This document shows, piece by piece, positions 22,854 to 34,924 of a stretch of 64,000 nucleotides of DNA. The notes beneath the pieces were generated by a model. That model saw only the letters and a program-made list of their open reading frames with translations, had not been told where the DNA came from and did not search any database. Made by a program: the position numbers and the translations under genes. Each line of letters starts with the position of its first letter. The first letter of the stretch is position 1. This DNA comes from Punica granatum (Eukaryota > Streptophyta > Magnoliopsida > Myrtales > Lythraceae): positions 12,694,001 to 12,758,000 of the forward strand of contig NC_045131.1 of the NCBI RefSeq assembly GCF_007655135.1, read 5' to 3'.

Positions 22854-25800
22854 GAATTTAGAAATATTTCATTTTCCCATAAAAACATTAATAATATTTC
22901 GAAATTCTCAATATTCTCACTATAACAACTAATCGTCATAATTTTGTTAAGATTTAGATATTCGAAAACTCAAGAAAATTTAGAAAATATATTTTTTTTG
23001 AAATGGATCTTTCACTTTTGCGCTTGACTTTTAATATATCATAGATGATTAGCTCGATGTAATTTGTGGTAGCTAACAGTATACTAAAAGAAATACCCTT
23101 ATTAGACTTTAGAGGCCAATAATGAGGGAAATTTATAACATTTGCCTCTAAAATCCTTTTTCTGAGACAAATACAATATATACCTCTTATGAGGATCTTA
23201 TTTGTCTCTAAAACACCTAAAGTTAGTACTTTAATAAATTATTTATCACTATTACTAGCAGTAAATAAGTCTTTTGCTTCTAAAAAATAAGTTTTAGAGA
23301 CATATTAGTAGAGACATATAGAAAACTTGTTACCAGATCTTTTCTTAGAAAGCAAAAGATTTAATTGCTTCTAAATCCAGTCTTTTTTTTAGCTGAGTCT
23401 TATTTGCACATAATATATTCTTTTAGAGATAGAATACAATTGCCTCTAATAAATATAATTCTCATTTTACCTCCAATATAATCAATTTTATCTAGAAAAT
23501 AAAGTAGATAAAATGTCAAAAGTTTGATGGATTATTTTTACCTAAACAAAGAAAATCTATTCGACATGGATTAAAAGATATTCAAGTTACTCTCTACGTA
23601 ATAAGAAAATGTCTTTTATTTATTTATAAGTGTAAATTACGTTATGCAATTATTAAATTATATAAAATGGTAAACTACTATTTTTTTGTTTATTTACAGC
23701 ATCAATTGCATTTATATATGATATTTTATTATATACATTTTGGGATAACTGAACAATTTGCAAATTACCACCATGAGAAAAAAAAGATTAAACTATATAT
23801 GCACAATGTTTGATTTACTATTACTTGTACATATTAATTATCTATCAGTTTTAAATAATTATAGAAATAAAAATTTTACTTATTTATAGAGGTTTGACAG
23901 TTTTTACTATAAGATATAAATTAATGTAATTTAATTCAAAAATACGTTGGTAGTCAAATGGTAAAAACGTGAGATTAAAAATATAGTATTGGAGTGAGAT
24001 TAAAAATTTAGTATTGGAGGTTAAAGGTTCAAGTCAGGTTCAAGGTAAAATATAAAACGTAAATATATGAGAGATATTAGAGTCTAATGTAATTGGTATA
24101 ATTTACTTTTAAAAAAAACTATATAGAGGCTGTTTGTTGCTATATCTCCTAATTGGAGACAAATCTAATTAACATTAATAATACTAATTCATGACTTTTA
24201 TTAGTTGTTGCTAATTTACTTCTATAGACTTAATACAGACCAACAATATTCATAGTTGTCACTAAGCCTATTTTAATCATCTTCCCTTATTTACATCTCC
24301 TCTAACAAATTCTAAAATACGAAAGTAAATAAAAAAGATGGAAACGTGGATATAACACACTTATATAGCTTTTCATAATATGCTTTGGTATTCCATAACT
24401 AACGAGAATTATGACAAATGATTTCTTAAAGTTTATAAAATTAGTGGCTAACTTTTTGACTCTTTTTTTTCGATTATAAGAGAGGCCCACATTGAAATAT
24501 AAATTTTAAATATCTAATAAATCGGCAGTGATAGTCCTCCTAAGTATCAAACTTGAGACTTCTTTGTCACCAGACGAGAAATGTACCACCGCGCTATACT
24601 TTCTCTTAATAACCTTTGGACTTTTACTGTATAATCGGTTGAAGAGGTGGAGTTTTGGACTTCTTTGATAACCTGGCACCACATACTTTGATCATTTGTC
24701 ACATTTATATTGACATTCAATCGAAAAGTCACTCGATGAGTGGTTGGCTTAAGTCACTCGACGAGTGATTAGCTTTTATCTTAAGTGGAATCTCTCAAAC
24801 TTCATCTCTGCTTGTAGATATTAAATATAAATTCTAGATCAAACATCAGCTTTCCTTTGTCTGACTTGCTTGAAGAACCGAATTAATCGAGGTACGAGTA
24901 AACTAACTTGAACGCCACCTCACTCCTAATTAAAAAAGAAAAAAGAAAATACCTCCTCCAATTTTTGCTTTCCTTGCCGTGAAGAGGGCCAAATCCTGTG
25001 GAGACGCTACAGACTTTGACCGCGAGGTGTAACGCATTGTTAGTGAATGGATTTACGTATAAGTAGAAAAATTTTACGCACGATCCTACGGTTGGAAATT
25101 TTTTTCATGAATTTGTTGATTTATTATAGTGGTTTGTGTTATAATTAATATATTGTATAACTAAAATTTCAATATTTTTAATTAGAATATCGAAATCGCA
25201 ATATAATAGGCCTTGAGCAGTCCATTAATTTTAGGTAGACAACCTTTCTTGCAATTATATACTTAAATCTAATAAGAATTAAAACTTAAAAAAGAAAAGG
25301 TTTTAATTTATCTTTTAAAAAAGAAAAAGAAAAAACCTATCCACATCCCTTTTTACATTTGTGGCAAATGATAATTAAAAATTTATGGCAATTAATAAAT
25401 AGAAAAGGAAAAAAATGAGAGGGACCAGTGGCTTCCATTTCCATGTACAAGAGTTTTAGTTTATTAAGATTTAGTGAGAATTGCCCTTAATAGTATAAGC
25501 ACACTTCGTGATCCATCGGAAAAGACACTGCATGCTTTTCTAGAGCATGAGGCAGGCAGTTATGGAAGCTTTAGAAAATGATTGTCTCCCCCAACATTTT
25601 ATCTTTGCTTTTATGGGATGCAAAGTTAGAGATAAGTCTCTTTTACAAAAAACATTATTTTGACGGCTCATTCTAACATTTTCTATTCAGTGAATCTTTG
25701 TGTGAACGCGAAAAGGCACGTTATCTTCGCCCCCTTTGCCAAGATTCCATCCAAAGTAGCTACAATTTCATGAACGAGCATAAATCAAGAATCTAGATGC

Positions 25801-26212
25801 AAGCTGAGAATTAGAATTTTCGTTTTCATCCATGACGAATTTCATTACATAGGGTTCGCTGCAAAATTACAAGAAGAAAAGAGAAAGAAAAAGGGAAGAA
25901 ATACTCGATAATGTCATCTTCAAGTAATACATATATAGATAAAATTTCTTTCCGTTCAGATATCTTGTGAAATTCAATTATGTTTTACCAAGTTTGCGAT
26001 AATGGTTACGAAGCGTTTGTGTGCTGCCTTATAATTTGCAGAGCATTGGTGGCCTGTGTCATTCTTGTAGTCCAAGCTATACCTTCCTTTTCATTTTCTC
26101 ATATTTCAACACTTCATGTGAACCAACAATATGCCATACCCCTGCATTTCGTGTTAATACCTTGGGACCTAAGAAAGCTGCCTCCTGTCAGGTTAGGTCG
26201 AGCAGATACATG
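22854..26212. other. gene-poor AT-rich region and 3' flank of IPT
   Basis: No gene is recognised. From 23090 to 23450 the words TTAGAGGCAAAT, TTTGCCTCTAAAA and TTGTCTCTAAAA recur in both orientations, like the subterminal repeats of a CACTA-type element, but I could not find matching ends. At 23945-24040 and 24530-24610 (minus) there are tRNA-promoter-like boxes (GGTAGTCAAATGGTA with GGTTCAAGTC, and GCGCGGTGGTA with AGTTTGATACTT), possible SINE remnants. Confidence 0.4.
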
Positions 26213-27205
26213 CTAGTGTGTCATGGCAGCCATCGGGATAGAAACTGCTGCTGTTGCAATTGCGCCCGCACTCGAGGTGTCAGGTGTTATAGCTCGAGCT
26301 ATTGGATTTTTGTCGTAGAGGAAGCCATAGACTATCATGGTACTAGGCCCAGCCACGACCATCTCCCACACTTCATTCGCCTCCGCTCCTCTTTTCACAA
26401 ACACTTCCGTGGCATCCAGGCGTTGCATTTTCCTGTCCCAGATATCGTTTAGCCTGTGAATCTTTTGCAGCTGCCGTGAAGCCAGAGCACACGTATTTTT
26501 CTTGATTTCGTCTATGGCCATCTTGAGAACTCTGGCCTTTGTCTCGACGTCTAAGGTGGTCGAAGCTTCGATGCTCAAGTACTCGACCATTTCAGTGACC
26601 CCGATTGCACGCCTAATGCCCCTTGAATTGTCAGCTTTGGGGTCATAAATATTCCTCACCTCACCTACCAACCCTAACTCTACCATCTTATCGACTCTTT
26701 CTGATACAAAAGATTGCAGGACAGGCATTGACACATCCACCCAAAGGAAGCAACACTCATACCTCGACTGAAACTCAGGGTTCCCATTCACGAGTGCATC
26801 GATGAAGGAATTTGATCCGCCCGCAATTATCGGCAGCCGGCCTCGACCCAGAATCGACTCTATAGCCATTAGCACGTGGGAGCAGAAATCGTCGGCCGTG
26901 AAATCAGAATCTGGCTCAATTACTCCAAGCAAGTGGTGGGGTACGCCCCGGCATTCTGCTTCTGTTACCTTATTGGTAAGGACCTCGAGACCTCGATGGA
27001 CCTGGATTTTGTCGGAATTTATGATCTCGGCGGGGAACTGGGTCGCAAGATCGATGGCGAGCCTCGACTTTCCAGTTCCAGTCGCTCCCATTACAAACAC
27101 GACCTTGTCCTTTGTACCATAGAAAGTATCTGGGGCGAGTCCTGGTTGGAAACACAACAAGCCGGGCTGTGCCTGCTTGCAAGCAGCTAACTTCGAAAGA
27201 CTCAT
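26213..27205 (-). CDS. IPT5: adenylate isopentenyltransferase (cytokinin synthase), IPT5-like
   Basis: This intronless gene encodes about 330 residues. The enzyme joins dimethylallyl diphosphate to ATP or ADP, the first committed step of isopentenyl-type cytokinin synthesis; most plant relatives act in plastids. Visible motifs, in order: KDKVVFVMGATGTGKSRLAI (P-loop), EIINSDKIQVHRGLEVLTNK, GVPHHLLGV, LPIIAGGSNSFIDALV, CCFLWVDVSMPVL, SERVDKMVELGLVGEVR, GIRRAIGV, and RQLQKIHRL with DATEVF near the C-terminus. These match IPT5 better than IPT3 (for example VVFVMGATGTGKSRLAIDLAT). The ATG at 27205 gives an N-terminus MSLSKLAACKQ resembling relatives; an in-frame ATG at 27241 would add 12 residues. 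All catalytic segments look intact and no stop interrupts it. It stands alone, with repeats on both sides. The symbol is by similarity only. Confidence 0.95.
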   Translation of the reverse strand: MSLSKLAACKQAQPGLLCFQPGLAPDTFYGTKDKVVFVMGATGTGKSRLAIDLATQFPAEIINSDKIQVHRGLEVLTNKVTEAECRGVPHHLLGVIEPDSDFTADDFCSHVLMAIESILGRGRLPIIAGGSNSFIDALVNGNPEFQSRYECCFLWVDVSMPVLQSFVSERVDKMVELGLVGEVRNIYDPKADNSRGIRRAIGVTEMVEYLSIEASTTLDVETKARVLKMAIDEIKKNTCALASRQLQKIHRLNDIWDRKMQRLDATEVFVKRGAEANEVWEMVVAGPSTMIVYGFLYDKNPIARAITPDTSSAGAIATAAVSIPMAAMTH

Positions 27206-27266
27206 ATGGATCCTGCAAGCTGAAAAATATATGATTGTCATTAATTAATTACCATTTGATGCCAAC

Positions 27267-27276
27267 TCTATATACG
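27267..27276 (-). promoter_or_regulatory. candidate TATA box for the IPT gene, proximal
   Basis: On the minus strand this reads GTATATAGAG, about 65 bases upstream of the ATG at 27205. Transcription starting about 30 bases downstream would begin near 27240 and exclude or barely include the ATG at 27241, which favours 27205 as the start. Plant TATA calls by eye are weak. Confidence 0.3.
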
Positions 27277-27430
27277 CCACTAAATCACACTTTACATAGA
27301 ACTAGCGAATTGCTGGGGACGTTGCTAGTTAAAAGTCACACGCAATTGTGCGAACCCGACAAGGATGAAAAGTATTCACTCGATCAGTATGATTGTATAA
27401 AGTTATCATTATTCGGTTGGAAGTATTCAA

Positions 27431-27440
27431 GATTTATATA
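27431..27440 (-). promoter_or_regulatory. candidate TATA box for the IPT gene, distal
   Basis: On the minus strand this reads TATATAAATC, a closer match to the plant TATA consensus. It would give a leader of roughly 200 bases containing the ATG at 27241. It is an alternative to the proximal box. Confidence 0.35.
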
Positions 27441-28217
27441 ACATAACCCGGAAGTTGTTACAATTATATAACAAGACCAACCCAACATGACAACTCCATA
27501 ATTGTAGCTTATTCCCGACAATTTATAAACTATTTGGGCTCGAATTTATCTGTTAATGCATGCACATGACAAGAATTATGGTTCCAAAAAAAAGAAAAAC
27601 ATTGACAATTTCCACAGGACCAAACCATATCACCTTTCAATGGTTTCTTTTTTCATCGGAAATAAACATAAACCCTCAAAACGAGGGAGAGTGCAGGTGT
27701 CTATTTTGCACAATATGAAAAATTTTGTTCTCGACAAAAAAGAAAAAAAGATCCACTTACAAATTATAACTGTCTTCTGCAATTTCTAGTTCTCTTGTGG
27801 AGTATGTGGAAGCTCAACTCTTACACAGGCACAGGTTGGCATCTTCAACTATATATAGTGCCAAGAGCACTCAAAAGCTATTATTTTATTATTTTTTTCC
27901 TTTTCTGAAATTACAAAAGAGATCCCTTAGAGGAAAGTCTCTCTGTATTTTTAATTAATGTGTTTGGTATTCAATATCCCCCTACTATTTTTTTTAAAAA
28001 GCTCATGAGCGCAAAAAGAGAATAAAAGGATTGAAAAATTAATAAAAGGACATTGAAGTTGCACTAATGAGAATTAAACATGAAATCTCTTGAGTTCAAA
28101 GCAAGAATGTTCCTACTGCAACCAAATCCCTTTTCTCAATTTCTCCCTTATTTTGATTAAAAAGGAGGATGGGTAAAAAAAAAGTTTAATAAAGAGACAC
28201 AATTAATCGCATCGGTA
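27441..28217. other. upstream region of IPT, no gene
   Basis: AT-rich DNA that presumably holds distal regulatory sequence of the IPT gene. No ORF of interest, repeat end or RNA gene is recognised. Confidence 0.4.
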
Positions 28218-29540
28218 TGTTAGAGAAACAAGATGCCCAAAAAGCGAGATAAAGAAATAAGGTAATAAGTCGAACACTGGATATACGTGATATAACCCTC
28301 AATGAGATAAATATCCACAAACATAATAAGAAATCCACCAGACAATAAACAAAGGATGGCAACCCCGACCCAGCCCCTTTACAAGCTCCCACATAAAAGA
28401 GTCTACTCAATCTCTCATCCTCTTTCATTCATCTTCTCATTCTAACCCTAGAGTTTCAAAGAATGCATCTTATAGAATCCCGAAGAGATTACATCATAAA
28501 CTCCCAGACCGGTAATATCTTTTCCCAAGATATTATATCTTTTGAATAAACTCTGAGGTTATACAAAATTCAGGGAAAAAAAAAAAGAAATACAATCTCA
28601 ATAGAACATGAAATTCTTGACAACACCTGTCTTCCACCAATCTCGTCCTCGCTCCGGATCTTCGAGTTTTCAAGTATAATTCAAGACATTCCAACAAATC
28701 TCCCCATTAGCTTGCATTAAACCAAGCATTGCAATAGTTCGTCTCTAGTCACGTACTCTGTCATAGCCCTCATTGGGCTCCACCTCAGCTTGTTTTGTGC
28801 TAACGTGTAGTCTTGCGGAGGCTGTGGCCTCTCTTCAAATTATAATTCTGAACGACCTTTACGCCAAGTCGAGATCTGATGCTTCCAGTCGAGCTCCCCT
28901 TTTCCACCATTGTCCCAATCTAGGCAGTTAAGGCTTCTCCTCCTAATGCATCCTCAAGGCAACATATTCAACCGCATAGGTTTGAGCTCAAATATGAATT
29001 GTTAGGAAAAGAAGTGGTTTGGAAAGCGAGATAAAAGGAATAAGGTAATAAATCAAATAACGTATATACATGGTAAAACTGTCAACGAGGGAAACATACA
29101 TGGATAATATAGAAAATTCATTAGACAATGAACAAGAAATTACAACAGTCGGATTTTGAAGCTCATAATGAGAAAAGTCTACCAAATGTATCATTCTCTC
29201 TCATTCATTTCTCACTCTAATCCAATTCCGTGAAGGCATCTTAGAGAATTACAAAGAGATTACACCATAACCTATCCATAGGGTGAAACACTCTCTCAAA
29301 TCGACTCCAAGGGCCACCAATATATATAGGTCCTCAATAGATATTCCATAATATTCTTCAGAGATATTCTAATATCCTCCCTAAAATATTTTCTCTTTTG
29401 AATAAATTATGAGATTACTTGAAATTGAGAAAAAAATGGATATACAATCTCAACAAAATCTGAGATTTTCGACAATACATATTTTAGACAGATCTCGTCC
29501 TCACTCTGAATTTTTTAGTATAGTGCAAGATATCCTAACA
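28218..29540 (-). mobile_element. collapsed Copia-type LTR retrotransposon, two diverged LTRs
   Basis: Two direct repeats, 28218-28697 and 29000-29540, both start TGTTAG and end CCAACA/CTAACA. They share AAGCGAGATAAA, ATAAGGTAATAA, AGAGATTACA, CTTTTGAATAAA and ATCTCGTCCTC. Only about 300 bases separate them. Read on the minus strand, the interior ends AATGGGGAGATT directly before TGTTGGAATG, the classic polypurine tract and LTR start of plant Copia elements, so the element runs right to left. Next to the other LTR, TATTTGAGCTC may be a ruined TGGTATCAGAGC primer site. No gag-pol is left. Flanking bases (CGGTA and TGACA) do not match, so a target duplication is not visible. Confidence 0.72.
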
Positions 29541-32500
29541 TGACAAAAGTCGAACTTAAAACCTTTATATCATCAAATAAAAGGATATATCACTGCATTA
29601 TACTCCTTAAATTTTCTTATTTCATTATGAGGGGGCCATTGACCCAATCTATTTTCTTATTTCAACTTTTTTTCTCCTTCTCCGATAAATTAAAGAAAAT
29701 AATTATACATATGCCCTTTAATTTTAAATGCAGTTGACCCCATCCCACGTATACAATTAGTATAATACAAAAATTTTAACTTCCAAAAAGAAAAAAAGAA
29801 AAAAGAAACCTCAATTGGCCAGTTGGGCGCAAAAGAAAGGGCTAGAGTTTATACTAATATTAAAAAGCATATTTATGCAATTGATAGAATTGAGACAATA
29901 TATCCTTTATTTTAATAACCCGCCCGTCTTACTATGGAGACAGATTTTAAAAAGGGGGGAGAAAAAATAGCAATTAGTAAATTATGGATATCTCATATTG
30001 TAGCATAAAATGCTAATGATCACGAATTCGATTGATTATAATTAACGTTAGCTGTCTATTATATATTTGATATTTGATTTCCCTTGGCGCCTTTGAAGGC
30101 CAGATCTCGTCAGCATATATATAAGCTGTAGTTATAGCATGCTGTCATTATGCATATGATTGAGATTTGGAGTCTTTGTAATGCGAACATTGGAGAATCG
30201 AGATAATTCAATAGTTTGAACATGGTATGAAATCCAAAAAAAGTTTGTGCGCATGGTTGTTGAACTCGTGAACATTTCATGAGATTCCATCTCTCTTATA
30301 TGCCGACTCATAATAGGGAAGTTTCCCAGAAACCTGTCCACAGTTTTGCTCTAAATACATACATTAATCAATACCAGTCGTGTATATAAATTTATATATG
30401 TACATCTGTATTTATGTGTGTATATATGTAAAGGCCCTAGAGGGAGAGTAAACAACAAAGGTCCTGACCATCTTAGGCTGTTTTTTTCATGAAAGAGCCA
30501 TTGCTATGGACAAATATTGCAGGAGAGCACATTACCAAATTGTGCACAATGGACATTATATATAGTTTAGTCCAAAAGCCAATTATTCTTCTCTGTTTTA
30601 TTTTGTGTATGAATAACTTAAATAAAGCATAAGTCAACTCAAAGTTTGGAGTGTATAGCGTTGTCTGTAAGGGGATTCCTTCTTTATTATGAACTATATA
30701 TTTCTTTTTGCTAGTTATTTAGGTTATCTTTGTAGAGCGTTTAGGTCCTTACTAAATCACCGATTAATAAATGTGGAATCCAACCATGAGAATATGGTTT
30801 AGCATCAAATTGAGCTCATAGTATAGAGGACATTTATCTGCAGTGCAGATACCCGAAACTCACTGGTAAAGCATCTCAAAGCCATTTTCCGAATGAAAAT
30901 TTGTGCTTGGAATACCTTGTGATGTTATTCAAAGGGGACAAAAGAAAGTAATAATTAACAAACATAGAATCCTTACATTTGCCCCAACATTATGGGTGAG
31001 CCTGTTGTTTTCAACAAAAGCAGTGGGCAAGAAGAATTTTCTCTTTTAGTGGTTTTGATGCACACCCAAAATTTATTATTTTATGCACTTTTGCATGTGT
31101 TATTCAATGCACAAATCATATTTGATCCAGTAAACCATAAGAAAAAGGGGGCAGAAGTGACGGAAAAGTCCGTCACTAGAAAAGGTATCAGTGCCACAAA
31201 ATTTACAGGAGCCACGGGCATGAATCGAAAAAATTGAAATACATCGGTCCATCGAGATATGTCCATAAAGCTAATGCTTCACTTATCGTGTAATTGTATG
31301 GATATATCATATCATGAGGAACTGCAATGAGCATATATTACCCCACTAGCTAGAAAATGTGTGGACCATCATCCTAAAAGAAGCACCTGGCTATGCATCT
31401 AAGTAACTTCATTCAGGTTAACCTTTGGAGCTATGAAGTGAATTGGTAAATATATATTACTGTCGGCCGATCCTCTTGCTGTGATCATATGCTATCTTTT
31501 CACTACTCTGGTCATCAGGTCTCTGAATCCTATGCAATAATGTTTGTACTTCTAATCATAACTCCTCAGAACCAACAAATTGGTTTTCCAGTTTTTGTTA
31601 AATTCCCCTTCTTAGGGGGAAAAAAAAACATTACATCGAATATTCATGACCTCAATATATTTATTGGGCACTGTCTGTGAAGATCCTAGAAGAAGGCCGT
31701 GAAGAAGATCGTCATTATTTATTACATAATAAAAAATATTGATGTAATCTAACAATTTTATCCTTTTGGAACAGATGATTTTGATAATCTCAAATTTTCA
31801 CGTTGTTTCACTCTGTTTTCACTTTTGCGGAATGTGAGGATATAACTTGAAAATAAATTTGGCGTTGTATGGTAATATTATAGTTATCATCATCATATAT
31901 ACATATTCATCTACTCAAAAGGAAGCTCCTTAAGTTGATTTCTTACATTAATTTAAGGTAGCGAGCCAATGGAGAATCACAATTTTTTTGTAATAAATGA
32001 TAATACTTATGGAGCAACAGCTGGCTGATCGAGCACATTCCCATATTTCAAAAAAACAGAAAAAGAAGAAGAAGAAAAGCTTCCTCATGTCAAGCAAAAG
32101 AGAAGCACAAGCATGGCCGGAGTCAATAAATTCAGAAAGCGAAAGATGAAATTTTTATTTACTTTTGTATTGCAATCCGTTGATACTTTGCATCCTTTTC
32201 TTGATTTTTGAAATATACTATATGGGATTTCTCACTACAAGTGCATAGTGGAACTGATATGCAATATTATTAACATTAAATTCAAATGAGCTAAGTAAGT
32301 TTCAATTATTTACCCCAAAAAAAGTAAGTTTTAATTGTTGTATAGGAAAGAATACTAGAGAAGTCGTTCTATTTATAGTAGCAAAGAGAAATGGTATCGT
32401 TTTGTAAGATTGTGTATGTTTTTAAGAGAAATCCATAAGGTTTAAAAGAAAGACGAAATACTTGAGGCCAAGCTTTAGTGCGAGAAAGTGCTATTAAGTA

Positions 32501-33231
32501 TTGAAAATTAAGTGCTATTACATTAAGTGCTATTAAGTGTATTTGTTTGTTTAACTTAATTATAGTTATTGAATTTCTAAGTGTTAAATGAAATAAGTAT
32601 TTATCCAATTAAGTTAATCTAATTTAGTAAGATAAATGTTGAAAATTTTATATTATTAGTTGATAACCGCGCATTGCACGGTAACGTTTTATCAATTTTT
32701 TTACGACAAAAATAGATACTCAAAAAATATAATATATGGATGAATATTGATTGAAAAAATAAGTATATTAAAAAATATATATATTAAAATAAATATAATA
32801 AATGCTATAAATTATGAGTGAGATTCAAAAAAAATAAAAAAAATAAAAAAATATGAGATATAATAACATGTATATACGCAGAAAATACTGTGTAGGAGTT
32901 AGGGTGTAAGAAAAATTATAATGAGTGAATATGTGACGTGTAGGATGAATTTTCATATCTTTCATTTGTAGGTTATACGGTACATTGAATTAGCAAAGAA
33001 TCACATGTATCAAGGAGTTATTTTCAATTATCGAGAAAGCATTTAGTTTTTCAAAATTTTCTTTTATTGTATATTATCACATACAAATAATATGGACATT
33101 TGTTTAAAATTGGTTGAATATAACCCTAAACAAAATATAGTAAAAATACATTTCGTTGGAACTGAAATGACAATTTATATTTCACTAAAAAAAGAAAGAT
33201 AATATTTTTTTGGGTGAATTCTGGTATCCGA
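29541..33231. other. gene-poor AT-rich DNA
   Basis: No gene is recognised. At 32487-32545 AAGTGCTATTA recurs four times. At 32654-32690 TTAGTTGATAACCGCGCATTGCACGGT is laid out (in reverse) like a Helitron 3' end: a short GC hairpin followed by CTAA and T; I could not find a partner end. A 61-codon hydrophobic minus-strand frame at 31081-31266 has no support. Confidence 0.4.
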
Positions 33232-33395
33232 AAGTACAATTGGAACCCGACTAATTTAGTCAAGTCGAGTTGGCTTACTAAAGGGTAAATATCTCATAGC
33301 ATGAATTTTCTGCATTTACAAGGGCTTGAATCCAAGATCTTACTTAAGTGGAACAAATACCGAATCGCTTCAACCAACCCACGTTGGTAAAAAAA
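33232..33395 (-). mobile_element. SINE-like repeat, copy 1
   Basis: On the minus strand this shows TTGGTTGAAGCGATTCGG, ACTTAAGTAAGATCTTGG, ATTCAAGCCCTTGT (B-box-like), GCAGAAAATTCATGCTATGA and AAATTAGTCGGG. The same order of words occurs at 39690-39865 and 57830-57985. The length of about 165-180 bases, the RNA polymerase III-like B box and the absence of inverted ends suggest a tRNA-derived SINE. Confidence 0.6.
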
Positions 33396-33589
33396 AAAAA
33401 TTTTGTGGAGCTAAGGGTTCCAAAATTTCATTACGTGGCACAACCATATTCCGTGCAATGGCTTTTATATACTTATACTGATATTGATTTGATGTTTACA
33501 AAATGTCCACAAAACTATCTTCTTTTCAACTTTTTCCCAATATTTTATATTATTAGTTTGGATTATTTTTCCTAAAAAGAGCTAAATCA

Positions 33590-33950
33590 AGATCTTGCTT
33601 TGAGAAAGGACGATGGTGGCCTCGACTTCGGCTACCACCATCTCAAGCAAGATAGCCGATGACTCCAGTGGTCATCGGCAACCTCATCTAGATGGTTAGT
33701 GGCAAGGACTGGGGCTACCACTGCAAAATTCTCTCTCTCTTTAATTTTGAAGAGAGAGGAGAGAAGAAATCACAACAGTGGGGGCTCCGTCGCCGTCAAC
33801 AACAATGCATCGGTCGATGACCATGCTCTTGCCGAAGCCCAAAAGATATCTAGCCTTGATCGCAGGCTTATCTAGCCTCGATCCACCACCAGGCTAGTGG
33901 CAATGGATTCGGTTGTTGTAGCTGACCACAAAGCTTTTCCCTTTTTGAAC
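33590..33950. repeat. GC-rich dispersed block
   Basis: This block of higher GC contains short inverted pieces (GATGGTGGCC / CTACCACCATC, CGATGACTCC / GGTCATCGGC) and a CT/GA tract at 33731-33760. It resembles 54640-54960 and 57470-57560 in word use. No conserved coding frame is present. Confidence 0.5.
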
Positions 33951-34183
33951 TTTTTTATTTTCTAAAATTTGTTTGATAATTTTGATAATTTCAATTGACA
34001 TAGAATTATTTAATGACAAAATATATTATGGGTATTTACAGTAAACACCCTAAATTCTCGCAATGGGAGGTTTCCATCCATGCAAAGAAAATATGCCACG
34101 TAATCCTTTTTGACAAATCATCAATTCAAAATTGAAAGTCTCTTTGAGTCTCTGCATTAAATACATAATATTTTTTTAATCTC

Positions 34184-34189
<6 letters not shown>

Positions 34190-34216
<27 letters not shown>
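34190..34216. repeat. (ATT)n microsatellite
   Basis: About nine copies of ATT in a row end directly at the Helitron-like terminus. Confidence 0.9.
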
Positions 34217-34217
<1 letters not shown>

Positions 34218-34904
34218 CTAGTTTTTATAACCCGTGTGTTGCATGAAACATTACTATAAATATAATTGTATTATTTATTCAAACTTTAATTATTTTTAGT
34301 TAATTTCAAAATTTTAATAAAGAATTAATTCTTTTTGATAGTATATAATATCTAATAATTTCTTCCAAATATCTTATGGAATTGCGATTAGTTCATATAT
34401 TACTACCATATTAGAGAAGGAGTAGTGATTTAACATTTTCAAATTTATCTTTCTCCAATTCAAAATTAGTATGCCAAATTTGAGAATAATTTTGTAATTA
34501 TCTTAAGTTTAGAGGTTATATTTAAACTAAAATATTTAACGTTTAAACATATTGATGCATATACATTAAAATTATCAAGTATTTCTATTTATAAACTCTT
34601 AATTTTTATTCATTTATTATTAATTTAGTCCTATTCAATCCTACTTATATATATATTTCATATATATTAAAATTTCGAAGTATTTTTTATTTATAAATGT
34701 ATAAATTTTATGCATTTATTATTAATTTACTCCTATTTAATCCTAATTATATATATTTGCAATTACACCAACTATTTATTGCAATGTATTCAACTTAATA
34801 TATACATATATAAAGAATATATTTATCTTTCTATCTCTACAATATTATAACATTTATCTTTATTACCATATTAATTGTCATGTTCTTAAGTTTTTATATA
34901 GAGA
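34218..34904 (-). mobile_element. short Helitron-like element
   Basis: On the minus strand it starts TCTCTATATAAAAACTTAAG after an A (34905) and ends GTTATAAAAACTAG before a T (34217). The 3' end is preceded by the hairpin-like TTTCATGCAACACACGGG. A TC start, a hairpin about 11 bases from a CTAG end, and insertion between A and T are Helitron traits. There is no RepHel coding sequence, and the interior includes a diverged tandem duplication of about 115 bases. The hairpin has mismatches. Confidence 0.6.
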
Positions 34905-34924
34905 TATAAATTATTATTATTATT

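Noticed and set aside
26802..27190. Plus-strand frames of about 105 codons opposite the IPT gene
   Set aside because: They are antisense shadows of the well-supported IPT coding sequence.
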